Below, in pieces: positions 1 to 8,799 of a DNA stretch of 64,000 bases (within the stretch, counting starts at the first letter, position 1; every line of letters begins with the position of its first letter). This stretch comes from Nitrosospira lacus (GTDB lineage Bacteria > Pseudomonadota > Gammaproteobacteria > Burkholderiales > Nitrosomonadaceae). Location of the stretch: NCBI RefSeq assembly GCF_000355765.4, contig NZ_CP021106.3, positions 1,335,137 to 1,399,136 of the forward strand, given 5' to 3'. Under the pieces are notes generated by a model, which saw only the letters and a list, made by a program, of their open reading frames with translations, was not told where the DNA came from and did no database searches. The position numbers were made by a program, and so were the translations under genes.

Positions 1-2510
1 CCACCGACGGCGAGACACTGCACCATGCATTGCACGAGATTCGTTCCCTGCCTCCATCCGGTTACACCGAACAACAATGGGACGTACTCGGTTCGATCAT
101 GCGACTGCTGCCGCGCGCTGCCGGGCAGCTCAAGCTCGTATTTCAGTCACATAACAAGGTCGATTTCACGGAGGTCGCACAAGGGGCCCTGCGTGCACTT
201 GGCGAACCCGAGATGCCTACAGATCTCGCGCTCGCGCTCGACTACCGTATTCGACATTTATTGATCGATGAGTTCCAGGATACATCGATCAGCCAGTATG
301 AACTCATCACGAAACTCACCGCCGGCTGGGAAGCGGGAGATGGCCGCACTGTGCTGGCGGTCGGTGATCCGATGCAGTCCATCTATCGTTTCCGCGAAGC
401 GGAGGTTGGATTATTCCTGCGCGCGCGCGCAGCGGGGATAGGCAACATCGTCCTGCATCCGGTTTCTCTTTCCAGCAATTTTCGATCGCAGCGTGGTATT
501 GTGGACTGGGTTAACAAGACCTTCGAGCAGGTGATGCCGCGGCGGGAAAATATCACGCTTGGCGCGGTTTCCTATACGCCATCGGTTGCGACGCAGGGCT
601 TGCTCGCTGGCGCGGCGGTCAGTGTGCATCCGTTTTTCAATAACGACCACGCTGCCGAGGCGGCGAAAGTGGTGGAAATTGTCATGCAGGTTCAGCGCGA
701 TGATCCGTCCGCCACCACGGCAATTCTGGCGCGCAACCGCAATCATCTTGATCAAATCGTGCCTCGGCTCAAGGAGGCCGGGAAAAGGTTTCGTGCAATC
801 GAAATTGAAGGATTGGGCCACAGGCCGGTGGTGCAGGATTTGCTGGCGTTGACACGCGCGCTGGTGCACCCAGCGGATCGTGTGGCATGGCTTGCGTTGC
901 TGCGCGCGCCATGGTGCGGTCTTACGCTGCGGGATATTCACACGCTCGTTTCGACACATTCAGCCGCTGTTTCCGGCGGCGCAGGCGATCCAGCCGGGGT
1001 TGAGGGAGCGGGAAGAAATAATCGAACAGTGTGGGAATTGCTCAATGATGGTGCGCGCATGACGGCCGTTTCCCGTGATGGCCGCGTCCGGCTACTGCGC
1101 GTGCGCGAGGTACTGAAGAATTGCATGGATAATCGCTGCCGTCAATCGCTCCGTGTAACCGTTGAGGCGGCATGGCTTGCGCTGGGAGGTCCCGGCTGCA
1201 TTGACAACTCGACAGACCTTGAAGACGCCGCGATCTATCTTGATTATCTCGAAGCGCACGAGGAGGCTGGCAGCATTCCTGTGCTTGCGGCATTGGAAGA
1301 AGGACTCGCAAAACTCTACGCGTTACCTGACTTGGAAGCTGACGATAGGCTACAGGTGATGACCGTCCATAAGGCCAAGGGACTGGAGTTCGATTGCGTG
1401 ATCGTGCCCGGCCTCGGACGCCCGTCACGTACCAGCGACAAGAAGTTGTTCCTGTGGATGGAACAGCCGCGTGCCGAACCGTCGACGGGAGAATCGAATG
1501 AAGGAAGCGATTTATTGCTTGCACCCATTCAGGAAACGGGTGCGGACGCTGATCGCATCTATTCCTGGCTGGAGAAACTCGATGACGAGAAAGAGCGCTT
1601 CGAGGACGAACGTCTGCTCTATGTTGCCGCAACACGCGCCAAGCAGCGGCTGCATCTGCTTGGCAGTACGGGTATTGTTTACGACGGCGATGGGGGCTTC
1701 GAACTGAAGCCCCCCGCCGAAAAAACATTGCTGAGAAAGATCTGGTCCGTGGTCAAGCCTGTTTATGCGGACGTCGCGGCGAGAAGGGTGGCTCCGGATA
1801 TGCACTCGATCATGGATGCGAAAGAAGGTGAAAAAGAGGAAAAGTCCTCGATCGATCAATCCTTGCATCGCCTTGTCCCTGATTGGACATTGCCAACCGC
1901 GCCGCCGCCGGTGAGGTGGAACGCGCAGCCGCAGACGATGCCGGTGAGGAGTGATATCGAGTATTCATGGGCCGGTGAAACAGCTCGCCATATTGGAACC
2001 ATCGTGCACCGCTGGCTATGGCGTATCGCGGAGGACGGCGTGGAAAATTGGAATATGGCGCGGATTCGGGTTTTGCGCGATACTTTCAAGCGCCAGCTGG
2101 TTGCGTGCGGCATGGATCGTAATGGCAGCGATACCGGGACAGCAACCGAACGCGTGATAATGGCACTTACCCAAACAGTGACCGATAAGCGCGGACAATG
2201 GTTGCTTGGACCGCAGCGGGATGTCCGCAACGAGTTACGCGTGACGGCGATTATGGAGGGCGAGTACAGGGATCTCGTTATCGATCGCACTTTTCGTGAT
2301 GCCGAAGGCCGGCGCTGGGTCGTGGATTACAAGACCAGCAGCCATGAAGGTGCGGATATCGAAGAATTTCTTGATCGCGAGCAGGATCGCTACCGGTTTC
2401 AGCTTGATCGCTATGCCGCACTTATGTGTATGATTAACGGCGAGCCGGTGAAGCGAGGGCTGTATTTTCCCTTGTTAAAGGGATGGCGGGAATGGGGCGA
2501 TGAAGAATAG
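1..2510 (+). CDS. UvrD/RecB-type helicase-nuclease (AddA/RecB-like), 3' part
   Basis: The reading frame is open to the left edge, so the N-terminus, including the Walker A motif, lies outside the window. Superfamily 1 helicase motifs follow in order: LLIDEFQDTS (motif II, near 260-285), VGDPMQSIYRFRE (motif III), NFRSQ (motif IV), MTVHKAKGLEFD (motif V, near 1360) and LLYVAATRAKQRL (motif VI, near 1620). The C-terminal part ends with a PD-(D/E)XK nuclease of the RecB type, with VVDYKTS near 2320 followed by a QLDRYAAL segment. Proteins of this build resect double-strand ends for recombinational repair, normally with a second nuclease subunit that would be encoded upstream. AddA-like is my best label; a stand-alone UvrD-nuclease fusion is possible. 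Confidence 0.88.
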   Translation, partial: TDGETLHHALHEIRSLPPSGYTEQQWDVLGSIMRLLPRAAGQLKLVFQSHNKVDFTEVAQGALRALGEPEMPTDLALALDYRIRHLLIDEFQDTSISQYELITKLTAGWEAGDGRTVLAVGDPMQSIYRFREAEVGLFLRARAAGIGNIVLHPVSLSSNFRSQRGIVDWVNKTFEQVMPRRENITLGAVSYTPSVATQGLLAGAAVSVHPFFNNDHAAEAAKVVEIVMQVQRDDPSATTAILARNRNHLDQIVPRLKEAGKRFRAIEIEGLGHRPVVQDLLALTRALVHPADRVAWLALLRAPWCGLTLRDIHTLVSTHSAAVSGGAGDPAGVEGAGRNNRTVWELLNDGARMTAVSRDGRVRLLRVREVLKNCMDNRCRQSLRVTVEAAWLALGGPGCIDNSTDLEDAAIYLDYLEAHEEAGSIPVLAALEEGLAKLYALPDLEADDRLQVMTVHKAKGLEFDCVIVPGLGRPSRTSDKKLFLWMEQPRAEPSTGESNEGSDLLLAPIQETGADADRIYSWLEKLDDEKERFEDERLLYVAATRAKQRLHLLGSTGIVYDGDGGFELKPPAEKTLLRKIWSVVKPVYADVAARRVAPDMHSIMDAKEGEKEEKSSIDQSLHRLVPDWTLPTAPPPVRWNAQPQTMPVRSDIEYSWAGETARHIGTIVHRWLWRIAEDGVENWNMARIRVLRDTFKRQLVACGMDRNGSDTGTATERVIMALTQTVTDKRGQWLLGPQRDVRNELRVTAIMEGEYRDLVIDRTFRDAEGRRWVVDYKTSSHEGADIEEFLDREQDRYRFQLDRYAALMCMINGEPVKRGLYFPLLKGWREWGDEE

Positions 2511-2610
2511 TCCGGATTTAGGGTGATAGCGACGGAAGATCAATGAAGCCCGCCAAGTGGTCGATTGTCTGATCAATAAGCCATCATTTGGCGTTTTCGA
2601 TAGGGTAACC

Positions 2611-3600
2611 ATGCGGCTGCTGCTATATGCATTCGGGTTTCTTTCAATCGCTGGGAGTGCGCCAGCCATGGCAGAGCAGTTGCGTCCGGAGATCGAAATC
2701 TTTATCGGCGAGATGGTGGCGCGGCATGGATTCGAACAGGACGAACTTGAGAACATATTCGGAGGGGTACAGTTTCAGCCAGCCATCATCGATGCAATGT
2801 CCCGGCCGGCGACCTCCAGACCATGGCATGAGTTCCGCCCTATTTTTATCAATCCGCAGCGCATAGCGGGTGGCGTCGATTTCTGGAATAGTCACGTCGC
2901 GACGTTGGAGCGGGCGCGTAGAGAATCGGGTATTCCCGAGGAAATCATCACTGCGGTGATTGGTGTGGAAACCACCTATGGCGCTCGGATCGGTAAACAC
3001 CGTGTGCTGGATGCATTAACGACGCTGGCTTTTGACTACCCGAGGCGTGCCGCATTCTTTCGGGGCGAATTGGAGCAGTATTTGCTACTGGGGCGCGAGC
3101 AGGGCGCCGACATCCTTAATATCAGGGGCTCTTATGCCGGGGCCATCGGTATTCCGCAATTCATGCCCAGCAGCTACCGGCGTTATGCGGTGGATTTCGA
3201 TGGTGACGGCAAGGTCGATTTGGCAGGCAGCACGGCGGATGCAATAGGCAGTGTTGCGAATTATCTGAAGAGCTTTGGCTGGGAGACAGGGGGAACGGTG
3301 GTGGTTCCAGCTATGGTGAATGGAGAGAACTATCGCAGTATTTTATTCGCGGGAAGCAAGCCATTGCATACGGTGGAAGAAATACGAAAACTGGGCGTCA
3401 TGACGCGGGCGGATATCCCTCATGATCATCCAGCCACTCTGCTTGAGATGGCGAATAACGGCGGGAACGAGTATTGGCTGGGTTTTAATAATTTTTTCGT
3501 TATCACGCGCTATAACCGCAGCGTGCATTACGCCATGGCCGTGTGGCAATTGGCGGAAGAGATTCGCGCGGCACGGAATTCCGGTTTGCAGCAAAAATGA
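2611..3600 (+). CDS. mltB: Membrane-bound lytic murein transglycosylase B
   Basis: The protein is 329 residues from the ATG at 2611. A GTG at 2557 is in frame, but the ATG gives a normal signal peptide (MRLLLYAFGFLSIAGSAPAMA), so I prefer it. The SLT-type domain has GVETTYG with the probable catalytic Glu120, then IGIPQFMPSSYRRYAVDFDG and a Ca-loop-like DFDGDGKVDL segment. No lipobox cysteine is visible, so it may be periplasmic or anchored by an uncleaved leader rather than a lipoprotein. Family members cleave the MurNAc-GlcNAc bond of peptidoglycan with formation of 1,6-anhydroMurNAc. It follows the helicase gene by 100 bp, and no functional link is evident. Confidence 0.9.
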   Translation: MRLLLYAFGFLSIAGSAPAMAEQLRPEIEIFIGEMVARHGFEQDELENIFGGVQFQPAIIDAMSRPATSRPWHEFRPIFINPQRIAGGVDFWNSHVATLERARRESGIPEEIITAVIGVETTYGARIGKHRVLDALTTLAFDYPRRAAFFRGELEQYLLLGREQGADILNIRGSYAGAIGIPQFMPSSYRRYAVDFDGDGKVDLAGSTADAIGSVANYLKSFGWETGGTVVVPAMVNGENYRSILFAGSKPLHTVEEIRKLGVMTRADIPHDHPATLLEMANNGGNEYWLGFNNFFVITRYNRSVHYAMAVWQLAEEIRAARNSGLQQK

Positions 3601-3719
3601 CTCACATGCTGATTTGATTCTTGGCGTTTCACCCTATTATCTGTACCCTTACGGCGCGGTATGATAAGGCTAATGGGAGCGAAGGATCGATACGTGCGGG
3701 CTGGACTTGTATTGCAGGA

Positions 3720-4793
3720 TTACGGTACAGATTTGCTGAATGCAACCACATGATCCGTTTCCAGCCTGATGCCGATTTTCTCGCCTATGGCATGATTATG
3801 GTGGCTGGGCACCAGCGATAGTGCGGTGCCGCCGCCAGGCAGACGCAATGTGTATAAAATATCGGCGCCGCGGAAAGCCTTATGTATCACTGAGGCTTGG
3901 ATAGGGCTGGTATCATCGTGCACGATGTCATCCGGACGTATCAGCACATCAACGGGATAGCCCTTGCCGCATGACTGGCAATCCGGTTTACATTCATGCT
4001 GGACTTGCCCTGTCAAAACCCCCAGCTCGATTTCCACGTGGAGCGGGTCAATCATCTTGCCGGAAAGGAACACACCCTGCCCGATAAAATTTGCGACGAA
4101 ACGGTTGGCGGGCCTGTGATAGAGATTATAGGCCGTGTCCCATTGCTGGATTTCACCGCGATGCATGACGCCGATTTCGTCCGCAATGGCAAACGCCTCG
4201 TCCTGATCATGGGTCACTAACATAGCGGTGGCATTCTGGCTCTTGAGGATATCGCGTACTTCCAGGCTCAAACGCTCGCGCAGCGTGACGTCGAGATTGG
4301 AGAAGGGTTCATCCAGCAATAACAAATCAGGCCGCGGGGCCAGTGCGCGCGCCAACGCCACTCGTTGCTGCTGGCCGCCGGAAAGTTCATGGGGGTATTT
4401 GGCCGCCGCATCGGCGAGCCCCACGGTTTGCAGCAATTCGGCGACGCGCGAGTCGCGCCCGGTTTTCTGTACGCCGTGCAGACCGAAACCGATATTGGCA
4501 GCGACGGTCAGATGAGGAAACAGCGCATAGTCCTGAAATACCATACCGATGTGGCGCCGTTCCGGCGGCATGCAAAAATCGGCATTGCTTACTACCACAC
4601 CATTGAGCAGGATTTCTCCAGCCGAGATGGGTTCAAATCCGGCAATGCAGCGTAACACGGTCGTTTTGCCGCATCCGCTCGGCCCCAGCAAGCAGCCGAT
4701 TTGCCCTTTTCTCAGCGTGAGCGATAAATCGTTTACGACGACCTGCTTGCCGTAGGCATGCCGGATGTTCCTGAGCTCAAGCAGTGCGGTCAT
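3720..4793 (-). CDS. fbpC: Fe(3+) ABC transporter ATP-binding protein
   Basis: The 357-residue ATPase has Walker A GPSGCGKTT (residues 37-45), Q-loop VFQDYALFPH, signature LSGGQQQR, Walker B LLLLDEPFSNLD and switch His in LVTHDQDEA. A C-terminal regulatory domain of about 120 residues follows, as in FbpC/PotA-type subunits. It would power the two-domain permease encoded just upstream in the same orientation (fbpB, 198 bp away) with the iron-binding protein FbpA. Unusually, the regulatory domain carries a cysteine cluster, Cys268-x3-Cys272-x2-Cys275, which could sense iron or redox state; that role is only inference. The fbpB-fbpC gap is longer than in tightly packed operons and contains a strong hairpin. 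Confidence 0.88.
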   Translation of the reverse strand: MTALLELRNIRHAYGKQVVVNDLSLTLRKGQIGCLLGPSGCGKTTVLRCIAGFEPISAGEILLNGVVVSNADFCMPPERRHIGMVFQDYALFPHLTVAANIGFGLHGVQKTGRDSRVAELLQTVGLADAAAKYPHELSGGQQQRVALARALAPRPDLLLLDEPFSNLDVTLRERLSLEVRDILKSQNATAMLVTHDQDEAFAIADEIGVMHRGEIQQWDTAYNLYHRPANRFVANFIGQGVFLSGKMIDPLHVEIELGVLTGQVQHECKPDCQSCGKGYPVDVLIRPDDIVHDDTSPIQASVIHKAFRGADILYTLRLPGGGTALSLVPSHHNHAIGEKIGIRLETDHVVAFSKSVP

Positions 4794-4884
4794 GGCAGTG
4801 GTATAGTTTTAACCGAGATAATCCATCAGGCAGCTTCCGCACCTACCCGAGTGCTGGCAATCAGTTTGCGGCTATTTCCGCTGC

Positions 4885-4928
4885 TTGCCGGGCGTCCATA
4901 GACCGGGCTATGGACGCCCACCTGGCAA
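4885..4928 (-). other. Hairpin between fbpB and fbpC
   Basis: Two perfect 12-nt arms, GGGCGTCCATAG (4890-4901) and CTATGGACGCCC (4908-4919), flank a 6-nt loop. Outer TTGCC and GGCAA segments add a second pairing interrupted by a 4-nt bulge. On the minus (transcribed) strand no U-run follows, so it does not look like an intrinsic terminator. An mRNA-processing or stabilising element separating fbpB from fbpC is a plausible role. Confidence 0.6.
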
Positions 4929-4991
4929 AACTGTCTTGTAATCTGTCTCGCCATTATCTCGCGTACTAATGGATTATTCGGGTTTAAGGAT

Positions 4992-6677
4992 TTATTTTTC
5001 TGTTTGCCGCACGAGCAATATTATCGGGAGCAGACCTGCCAGCACGAGCGCCACCGCAGGAAGCGCGGCCTGCTCCCATGCCCCTTCCGAAGTCATCTCG
5101 AAAATTCTCACCGCCAGCGTGTCCCATCCGAATGGCCGGGTCATCAAGGTAATGGGCATTTCTTTCATTACATCCACGAATACCAGCGTGGCGGCGGTAA
5201 ATATTCCACCTTTCAATATCGGTAAATGTACCCGCCGCAGCATCGCCCATCCGTTGAGGCCAAGCCCCATCGCGGCTTCATCGATGCTACCGGTTATGCG
5301 TTGCATCGCGCTGTCTATCGGGCTATGACTTACCGCGAGAAAGCGCGTCATATAGGCAATCAGCATGGTCACGAGGGTGCCCTGGATCAGTAGCCCGGTT
5401 TCAATATTAAATAATTGCATGGCTAATTCGCTCAGCCAATTATCCAGCCAGGCGACTGGTATGAAAATTCCTACCGCCAGAACGGCGCCAGGCAGGGCGT
5501 AACCAATCGTGGCAATGCGCACCGCGGCGTGGGTAGCTGGATCAGGGTGGCGGCGTGCCGCGTATACCATGAGCAGCGCGACGGAACAGGTAAACAGGGC
5601 GGCGAGAGAGGACAGCAGCAATGAATGCCCGAGAAATTCCAGGTAACGCTGGTCGAAATCCTGAGCGAAAACGCTTGCCGCCCAAATGCTCAGTTGTGCA
5701 ACCGGTAGCAGGAATGAAAAAAACAACGTGCCCGAGGCGAAAGCCGCAAGCAGCCACGCGCGCCAGCCGGAGAGCAGGATGCGACTCGCTCGTGCGCTTT
5801 GTCTGGTTTCCGCATAGCGCATACGCGAGCGGAACCGTTGTTCCAAGATTATCATTGCAAAAACGATCACAATCAGTAACGAGGCCAGCTGAGAGGCAGC
5901 CGTCAGGGAAAACATCCCGAACCAGGCTTTATAGATGGCGGTGGTGAAGGTATCGTAATTGAAGACCGCTACCGTACCAAAGTCCGCCAAGGTTTCCATC
6001 AAGGCCAGCATCGCGCCTCCCGCTATCCACGGCCGTGCCATGGGCAGCGCTACCTTGAGAAACCCTTGCGTGCGATTGAAGCCCAACGATTGGGCAGCCT
6101 CCAGTGAGCGCCTGCCCTGAGTGAGAAAGGCGTTGCGCGCCAGCAAATAGACATAGGGATAAAATGCAAGAACCATGACAGTAATGACACCCATCCTGCC
6201 GCGTACGTTTGGAAACCATGGGAGTTCCGATCCCAGCCAGGCACGTAGCCCGGTTTGTACCGGGCCGGTATAGTCGAACAGTCCCAGTGCGACGAATGCG
6301 GTGACATACGCAGGGATGGCGAGCGGCAGTAATAGCGCCCACGAAAAGAACTTTCGTCCCGGAAACTCGCACACTGCGGTAAACCAAGCCAGGCTGACTC
6401 CTAACAGCACGGTGCCAGATGCTACTCCCAGGACGAGCCAGAACGTATTGACCAGTAGACTGATCAGGGTCGTTTCAACCAGATGTTGCCAGATATCGCT
6501 GGCGGGCGCAAAGAACGATGAAATGACGGTGCCAACAGGAATCAGCACGAGCGCAGCCATCAGAAAAGGGATTATGCGCCAGCCTGATGAAGTGCGATAA
6601 GCGGAACTTAAAAATCCGGGAACCCCGGATCTCGTGGTAGAATTGTTTACCGTCGAGTTTAACGCGCCATCTTTCAC
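4992..6677 (-). CDS. fbpB: Fe(3+) ABC transporter permease, fused two-domain
   Basis: The 561-residue protein has about 12 predicted membrane segments arranged as two binding-protein-dependent permease halves. The EAA-type loops are EAAQSLGFNRTQGFLKVALP and DEAAMGLGLNGWAMLRRVHLP, one in each half. This single-chain arrangement is typical of FbpB/SfuB/AfuB ferric-iron permeases. The start is GTG at 6677; the first 40 residues are polar before the first membrane helix. The upstream spacer to fbpA (142 bp) is almost entirely one copy of a dispersed repeat, whose edge supplies an AGGA a few bases before the GTG. Together with FbpA and FbpC it would import ferric iron across the inner membrane. 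Confidence 0.88.
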   Translation of the reverse strand: MKDGALNSTVNNSTTRSGVPGFLSSAYRTSSGWRIIPFLMAALVLIPVGTVISSFFAPASDIWQHLVETTLISLLVNTFWLVLGVASGTVLLGVSLAWFTAVCEFPGRKFFSWALLLPLAIPAYVTAFVALGLFDYTGPVQTGLRAWLGSELPWFPNVRGRMGVITVMVLAFYPYVYLLARNAFLTQGRRSLEAAQSLGFNRTQGFLKVALPMARPWIAGGAMLALMETLADFGTVAVFNYDTFTTAIYKAWFGMFSLTAASQLASLLIVIVFAMIILEQRFRSRMRYAETRQSARASRILLSGWRAWLLAAFASGTLFFSFLLPVAQLSIWAASVFAQDFDQRYLEFLGHSLLLSSLAALFTCSVALLMVYAARRHPDPATHAAVRIATIGYALPGAVLAVGIFIPVAWLDNWLSELAMQLFNIETGLLIQGTLVTMLIAYMTRFLAVSHSPIDSAMQRITGSIDEAAMGLGLNGWAMLRRVHLPILKGGIFTAATLVFVDVMKEMPITLMTRPFGWDTLAVRIFEMTSEGAWEQAALPAVALVLAGLLPIILLVRQTEK

Positions 6678-6680
6678 CCT

Positions 6681-6815
6681 TTATCCTAAATCCGGCAGTT
6701 GTAACGAACTTGCCAAAAAGGTGAGGGTCAAGTGAGGCAAAGAGTCATTGCGGGTCATGGTGCCGGGCTGAGAAATGGGTGAAAAATGAGTGGTCAACCA
6801 CCGGATCTGGGTTGA
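6681..6815 (+). repeat. Dispersed intergenic repeat, copy A
   Basis: The unit begins CCTAAATCCGG and ends CCGGATCTGGG, so its ends form an imperfect terminal inverted repeat (9 of 11 positions). It fills nearly the whole fbpA-fbpB spacer. Interior blocks shared with other copies include GGGTCAAGTG, GGGTCATGGTG and GGTCAACCACCGGAT. It contains no open reading frame. It resembles a small non-autonomous mobile element (MITE-like), but no target duplication was established. Confidence 0.65.
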
Positions 6816-6819
6816 AGCC

Positions 6820-7833
6820 CTATCGATAACCGGATCGGTCCATCAGTTTCACCGCCTCCGCTTGCAATTCACCGGCCTTTGTCACGTTTACCGGATTCTG
6901 CTTGAAGCTGCCCCAGGCCGCTACAGCAGGGCCAGTTTTTACCCTGGGATTGGCCGGGTATTCCATATTTATATCGGCAAACAGGTTTTGTGCTTTTTCC
7001 GATGAGAGGAATTCAAGCAATTTGGTCGCGGCGGGTACGTTATGGGCATAACGGGTAACGCCCGCCCCCGAGATGTTCACATGAACCCCGCTGCCTGCCT
7101 GATTGGGCCAGAAAATCGCTAGTGGCAATGCGGGATCTTTTTCAATCAGGCGGCCATAATAATATGTGTTGGCCAGGGTAACATCGCATTTTCCGGCGGC
7201 GACGAATTCCATCGCCCGGGTGTCATCGGACAGGGGATCGGTAGCCAGGTTGGCGACCCAGCCTTTTACGATTTGTTCGGTCTGCGCCTCACCTAATTCG
7301 GCAATCATCATTGCCACCAGCGACTGGTTGTATACTTTCTTGGAAGTGCGCAGACACAGGCGCCCCTTCCACTTAGGTTCGGCCAGTGCTTCGTAGGTGG
7401 AAAGATCGGCAGGTTTAACTTTTTTCGTATTGTAAATGATGGTGCGGGCACGTACCGACAGGCCGAACCACTGTTTCTGGGGATCTCGCAGATAAGCGGG
7501 AATATTGGCCTCCAGCGTTCCTGACTCTATGGGCCTCAATAATCCTTCCCGCGCAGCCTCCCACAAGTTGCCTGCATCCGAGGTGATCAGCATGTCGGCA
7601 GGGGTATTTTTCCCTTCCGCCTTCAGGCGCGCGAGCAATGCGCCTTCTTTATCGGTGACGAATTTTACCTTGATTCCCGTTTCCTGGGTAAAAGCATCGA
7701 ACATTGGCTTGATGAGTTGCTCAATCCGTGCCGAGTACACAACGACTTGCTCCGCGTGTGACACGCCGGCACCAAACAGCGTGACACCGCAAAACATTGC
7801 GGTAAGATAGCGATTGAAGCGGGATCTCGGCAT
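6820..7833 (-). CDS. fbpA: Periplasmic Fe(3+)-binding protein
   Basis: The 337-residue protein starts with a signal peptide ending near THAE-like GVSHAEQ (about residue 27). The mature N-terminus VVVYSARIEQLIKPMFDAF is typical of the FbpA/IdiA/SfuA class of bacterial transferrins. The adjacent tyrosines in LANTYYYGRLIEKD are the expected iron ligands. It delivers ferric iron to the FbpB-FbpC permease. Its promoter at 7885-7912 contains an exact Fur box, which fits iron repression. It is the first gene of the fbpABC run. Confidence 0.9.
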   Translation of the reverse strand: MPRSRFNRYLTAMFCGVTLFGAGVSHAEQVVVYSARIEQLIKPMFDAFTQETGIKVKFVTDKEGALLARLKAEGKNTPADMLITSDAGNLWEAAREGLLRPIESGTLEANIPAYLRDPQKQWFGLSVRARTIIYNTKKVKPADLSTYEALAEPKWKGRLCLRTSKKVYNQSLVAMMIAELGEAQTEQIVKGWVANLATDPLSDDTRAMEFVAAGKCDVTLANTYYYGRLIEKDPALPLAIFWPNQAGSGVHVNISGAGVTRYAHNVPAATKLLEFLSSEKAQNLFADINMEYPANPRVKTGPAVAAWGSFKQNPVNVTKAGELQAEAVKLMDRSGYR

Positions 7834-7884
7834 TTTTTATTTACTCCAGATATAAGAAGCGGCGGGACGAGTCATAATCAGCGT

Positions 7885-7912
7885 ATTATAAATGATAATA
7901 ATTATCAGTGAA
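7885..7912 (-). promoter_or_regulatory. fbpA promoter with embedded Fur box
   Basis: Read on the minus strand, TTCACT (7912-7907), a 16-nt spacer and TATAAT (7890-7885) form a sigma-70-like promoter about 50 bp before fbpA. The spacer contains TGATAAT-A-ATTATCA (7893-7907), an exact match to the 7-1-7 Fur consensus. Fur bound here would block RNA polymerase, so repression by iron is the expected control. The site is also only 24 bp from the start codon of the divergent plus-strand gene at 7931. Confidence 0.85.
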
Positions 7913-7930
7913 GCGTTGCATTAATATACC

Positions 7931-8212
7931 ATGGATAAACCACAGCCAATCTCCTCTCATCACCGCCTGCAAGAGCTTCTTGCGATACCCGAGCGGCAAC
8001 GTACGGAAGCCCAGTGGGATGAGATTAACGAACTTGAAATTACCCTGACTCCCGTCAATCGGGCTTTATCGCCAGAGCGAGGTAACCGGCGTACGGCCGT
8101 CGTGCCCTCCGATCCGCTCAAATCCCGCAACGACACGCAGAGTAAAAGACCGCTGAAGAAGCTTCGCAAGAGGCAGCCCAAGGGAGGCGGAGCGGGAGGG
8201 GGAGTGCCGTAG
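7931..8212 (+). CDS. Small hypothetical protein, divergent from fbpA
   Basis: The 93-residue product is soluble, charged, and ends with a basic Lys/Arg segment followed by a Gly-rich tail (KKLRKRQPKGGGAGGG). I do not recognise a family. The start ATG follows the Fur box by only 23 bp, and no clear Shine-Dalgarno sequence is visible. If it is real, it probably shares Fur control with fbpA. The basic tail could bind nucleic acid or a polyanion, but that is speculation. A chance open frame cannot be excluded. Confidence 0.5.
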   Translation: MDKPQPISSHHRLQELLAIPERQRTEAQWDEINELEITLTPVNRALSPERGNRRTAVVPSDPLKSRNDTQSKRPLKKLRKRQPKGGGAGGGVP

Positions 8213-8424
8213 GAGGCGCGCGCTGTTCGGGTGCCGGCAAATTCCGTGTCGGCTGCGAGCATATTTTTCCCGCTGAAATACAGGCTAATGCGACCATCCA
8301 TAAACCGTCCCTTATCAGGCTAATCCTGGTGTGTCCGAAGCCGCAAATGCCGCCGGTATTTGTTTAGAAACTCTGATAGTCTATTAATTGTCCTATTTCT
8401 TAAAAAATTCCAGGGGGAAAAAAT

Positions 8425-8745
8425 ATGCAACTCACAACGACTCCTAATATTGAAGGGAAGCGTGTTACCAGGTATTGCGGTGTGATAGCCGGCGAAGCAA
8501 TCCTGGGCGCCAATCTGTTCAAGGATCTCTTCGCAGGAATCCGTGATCTGGTGGGCGGACGTTCCGCAACCTACGAGAAGGAACTGCAGCGCGCTCGCGA
8601 AATTGCACTTGAAGAGCTGCGTCAGCGTGCTCAGGATCTCGGCGCAAATGCGGTGATAGGCATCGATATCGATTACGAGATAATGGGTAAAGAAAACGGT
8701 ATGCTGATGGTTTCCGCTAGCGGAACTGCGGTAATCGTCGAATAA
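8425..8745 (+). CDS. YbjQ-family (DUF74) protein
   Basis: The 106-residue protein matches the YbjQ family along its full length. It has the [21 protein letters not shown] opening and the central helix with [16 protein letters not shown], then [13 protein letters not shown] and a hydrophobic C-terminal strand. Family members form ring-shaped pentamers; their function is not settled, although heavy-metal binding has been suggested. A purine-rich GGGGGAAAAAAT precedes the ATG. It stands alone between the iron-transport locus and a dehydrogenase gene. Confidence 0.88.
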   Translation: MQLTTTPNIEGKRVTRYCGVIAGEAILGANLFKDLFAGIRDLVGGRSATYEKELQRAREIALEELRQRAQDLGANAVIGIDIDYEIMGKENGMLMVSASGTAVIVE

Positions 8746-8799
8746 GCTGGTTCAACCTGATGCGCGGACCCAGTGGTTTTTTGATAGGCTGGTTATGAT

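Noticed and set aside
3621-3821. 66-residue plus-strand frame after mltB
   Set aside because: It runs into the 3' end of fbpC on the other strand and resembles nothing known.
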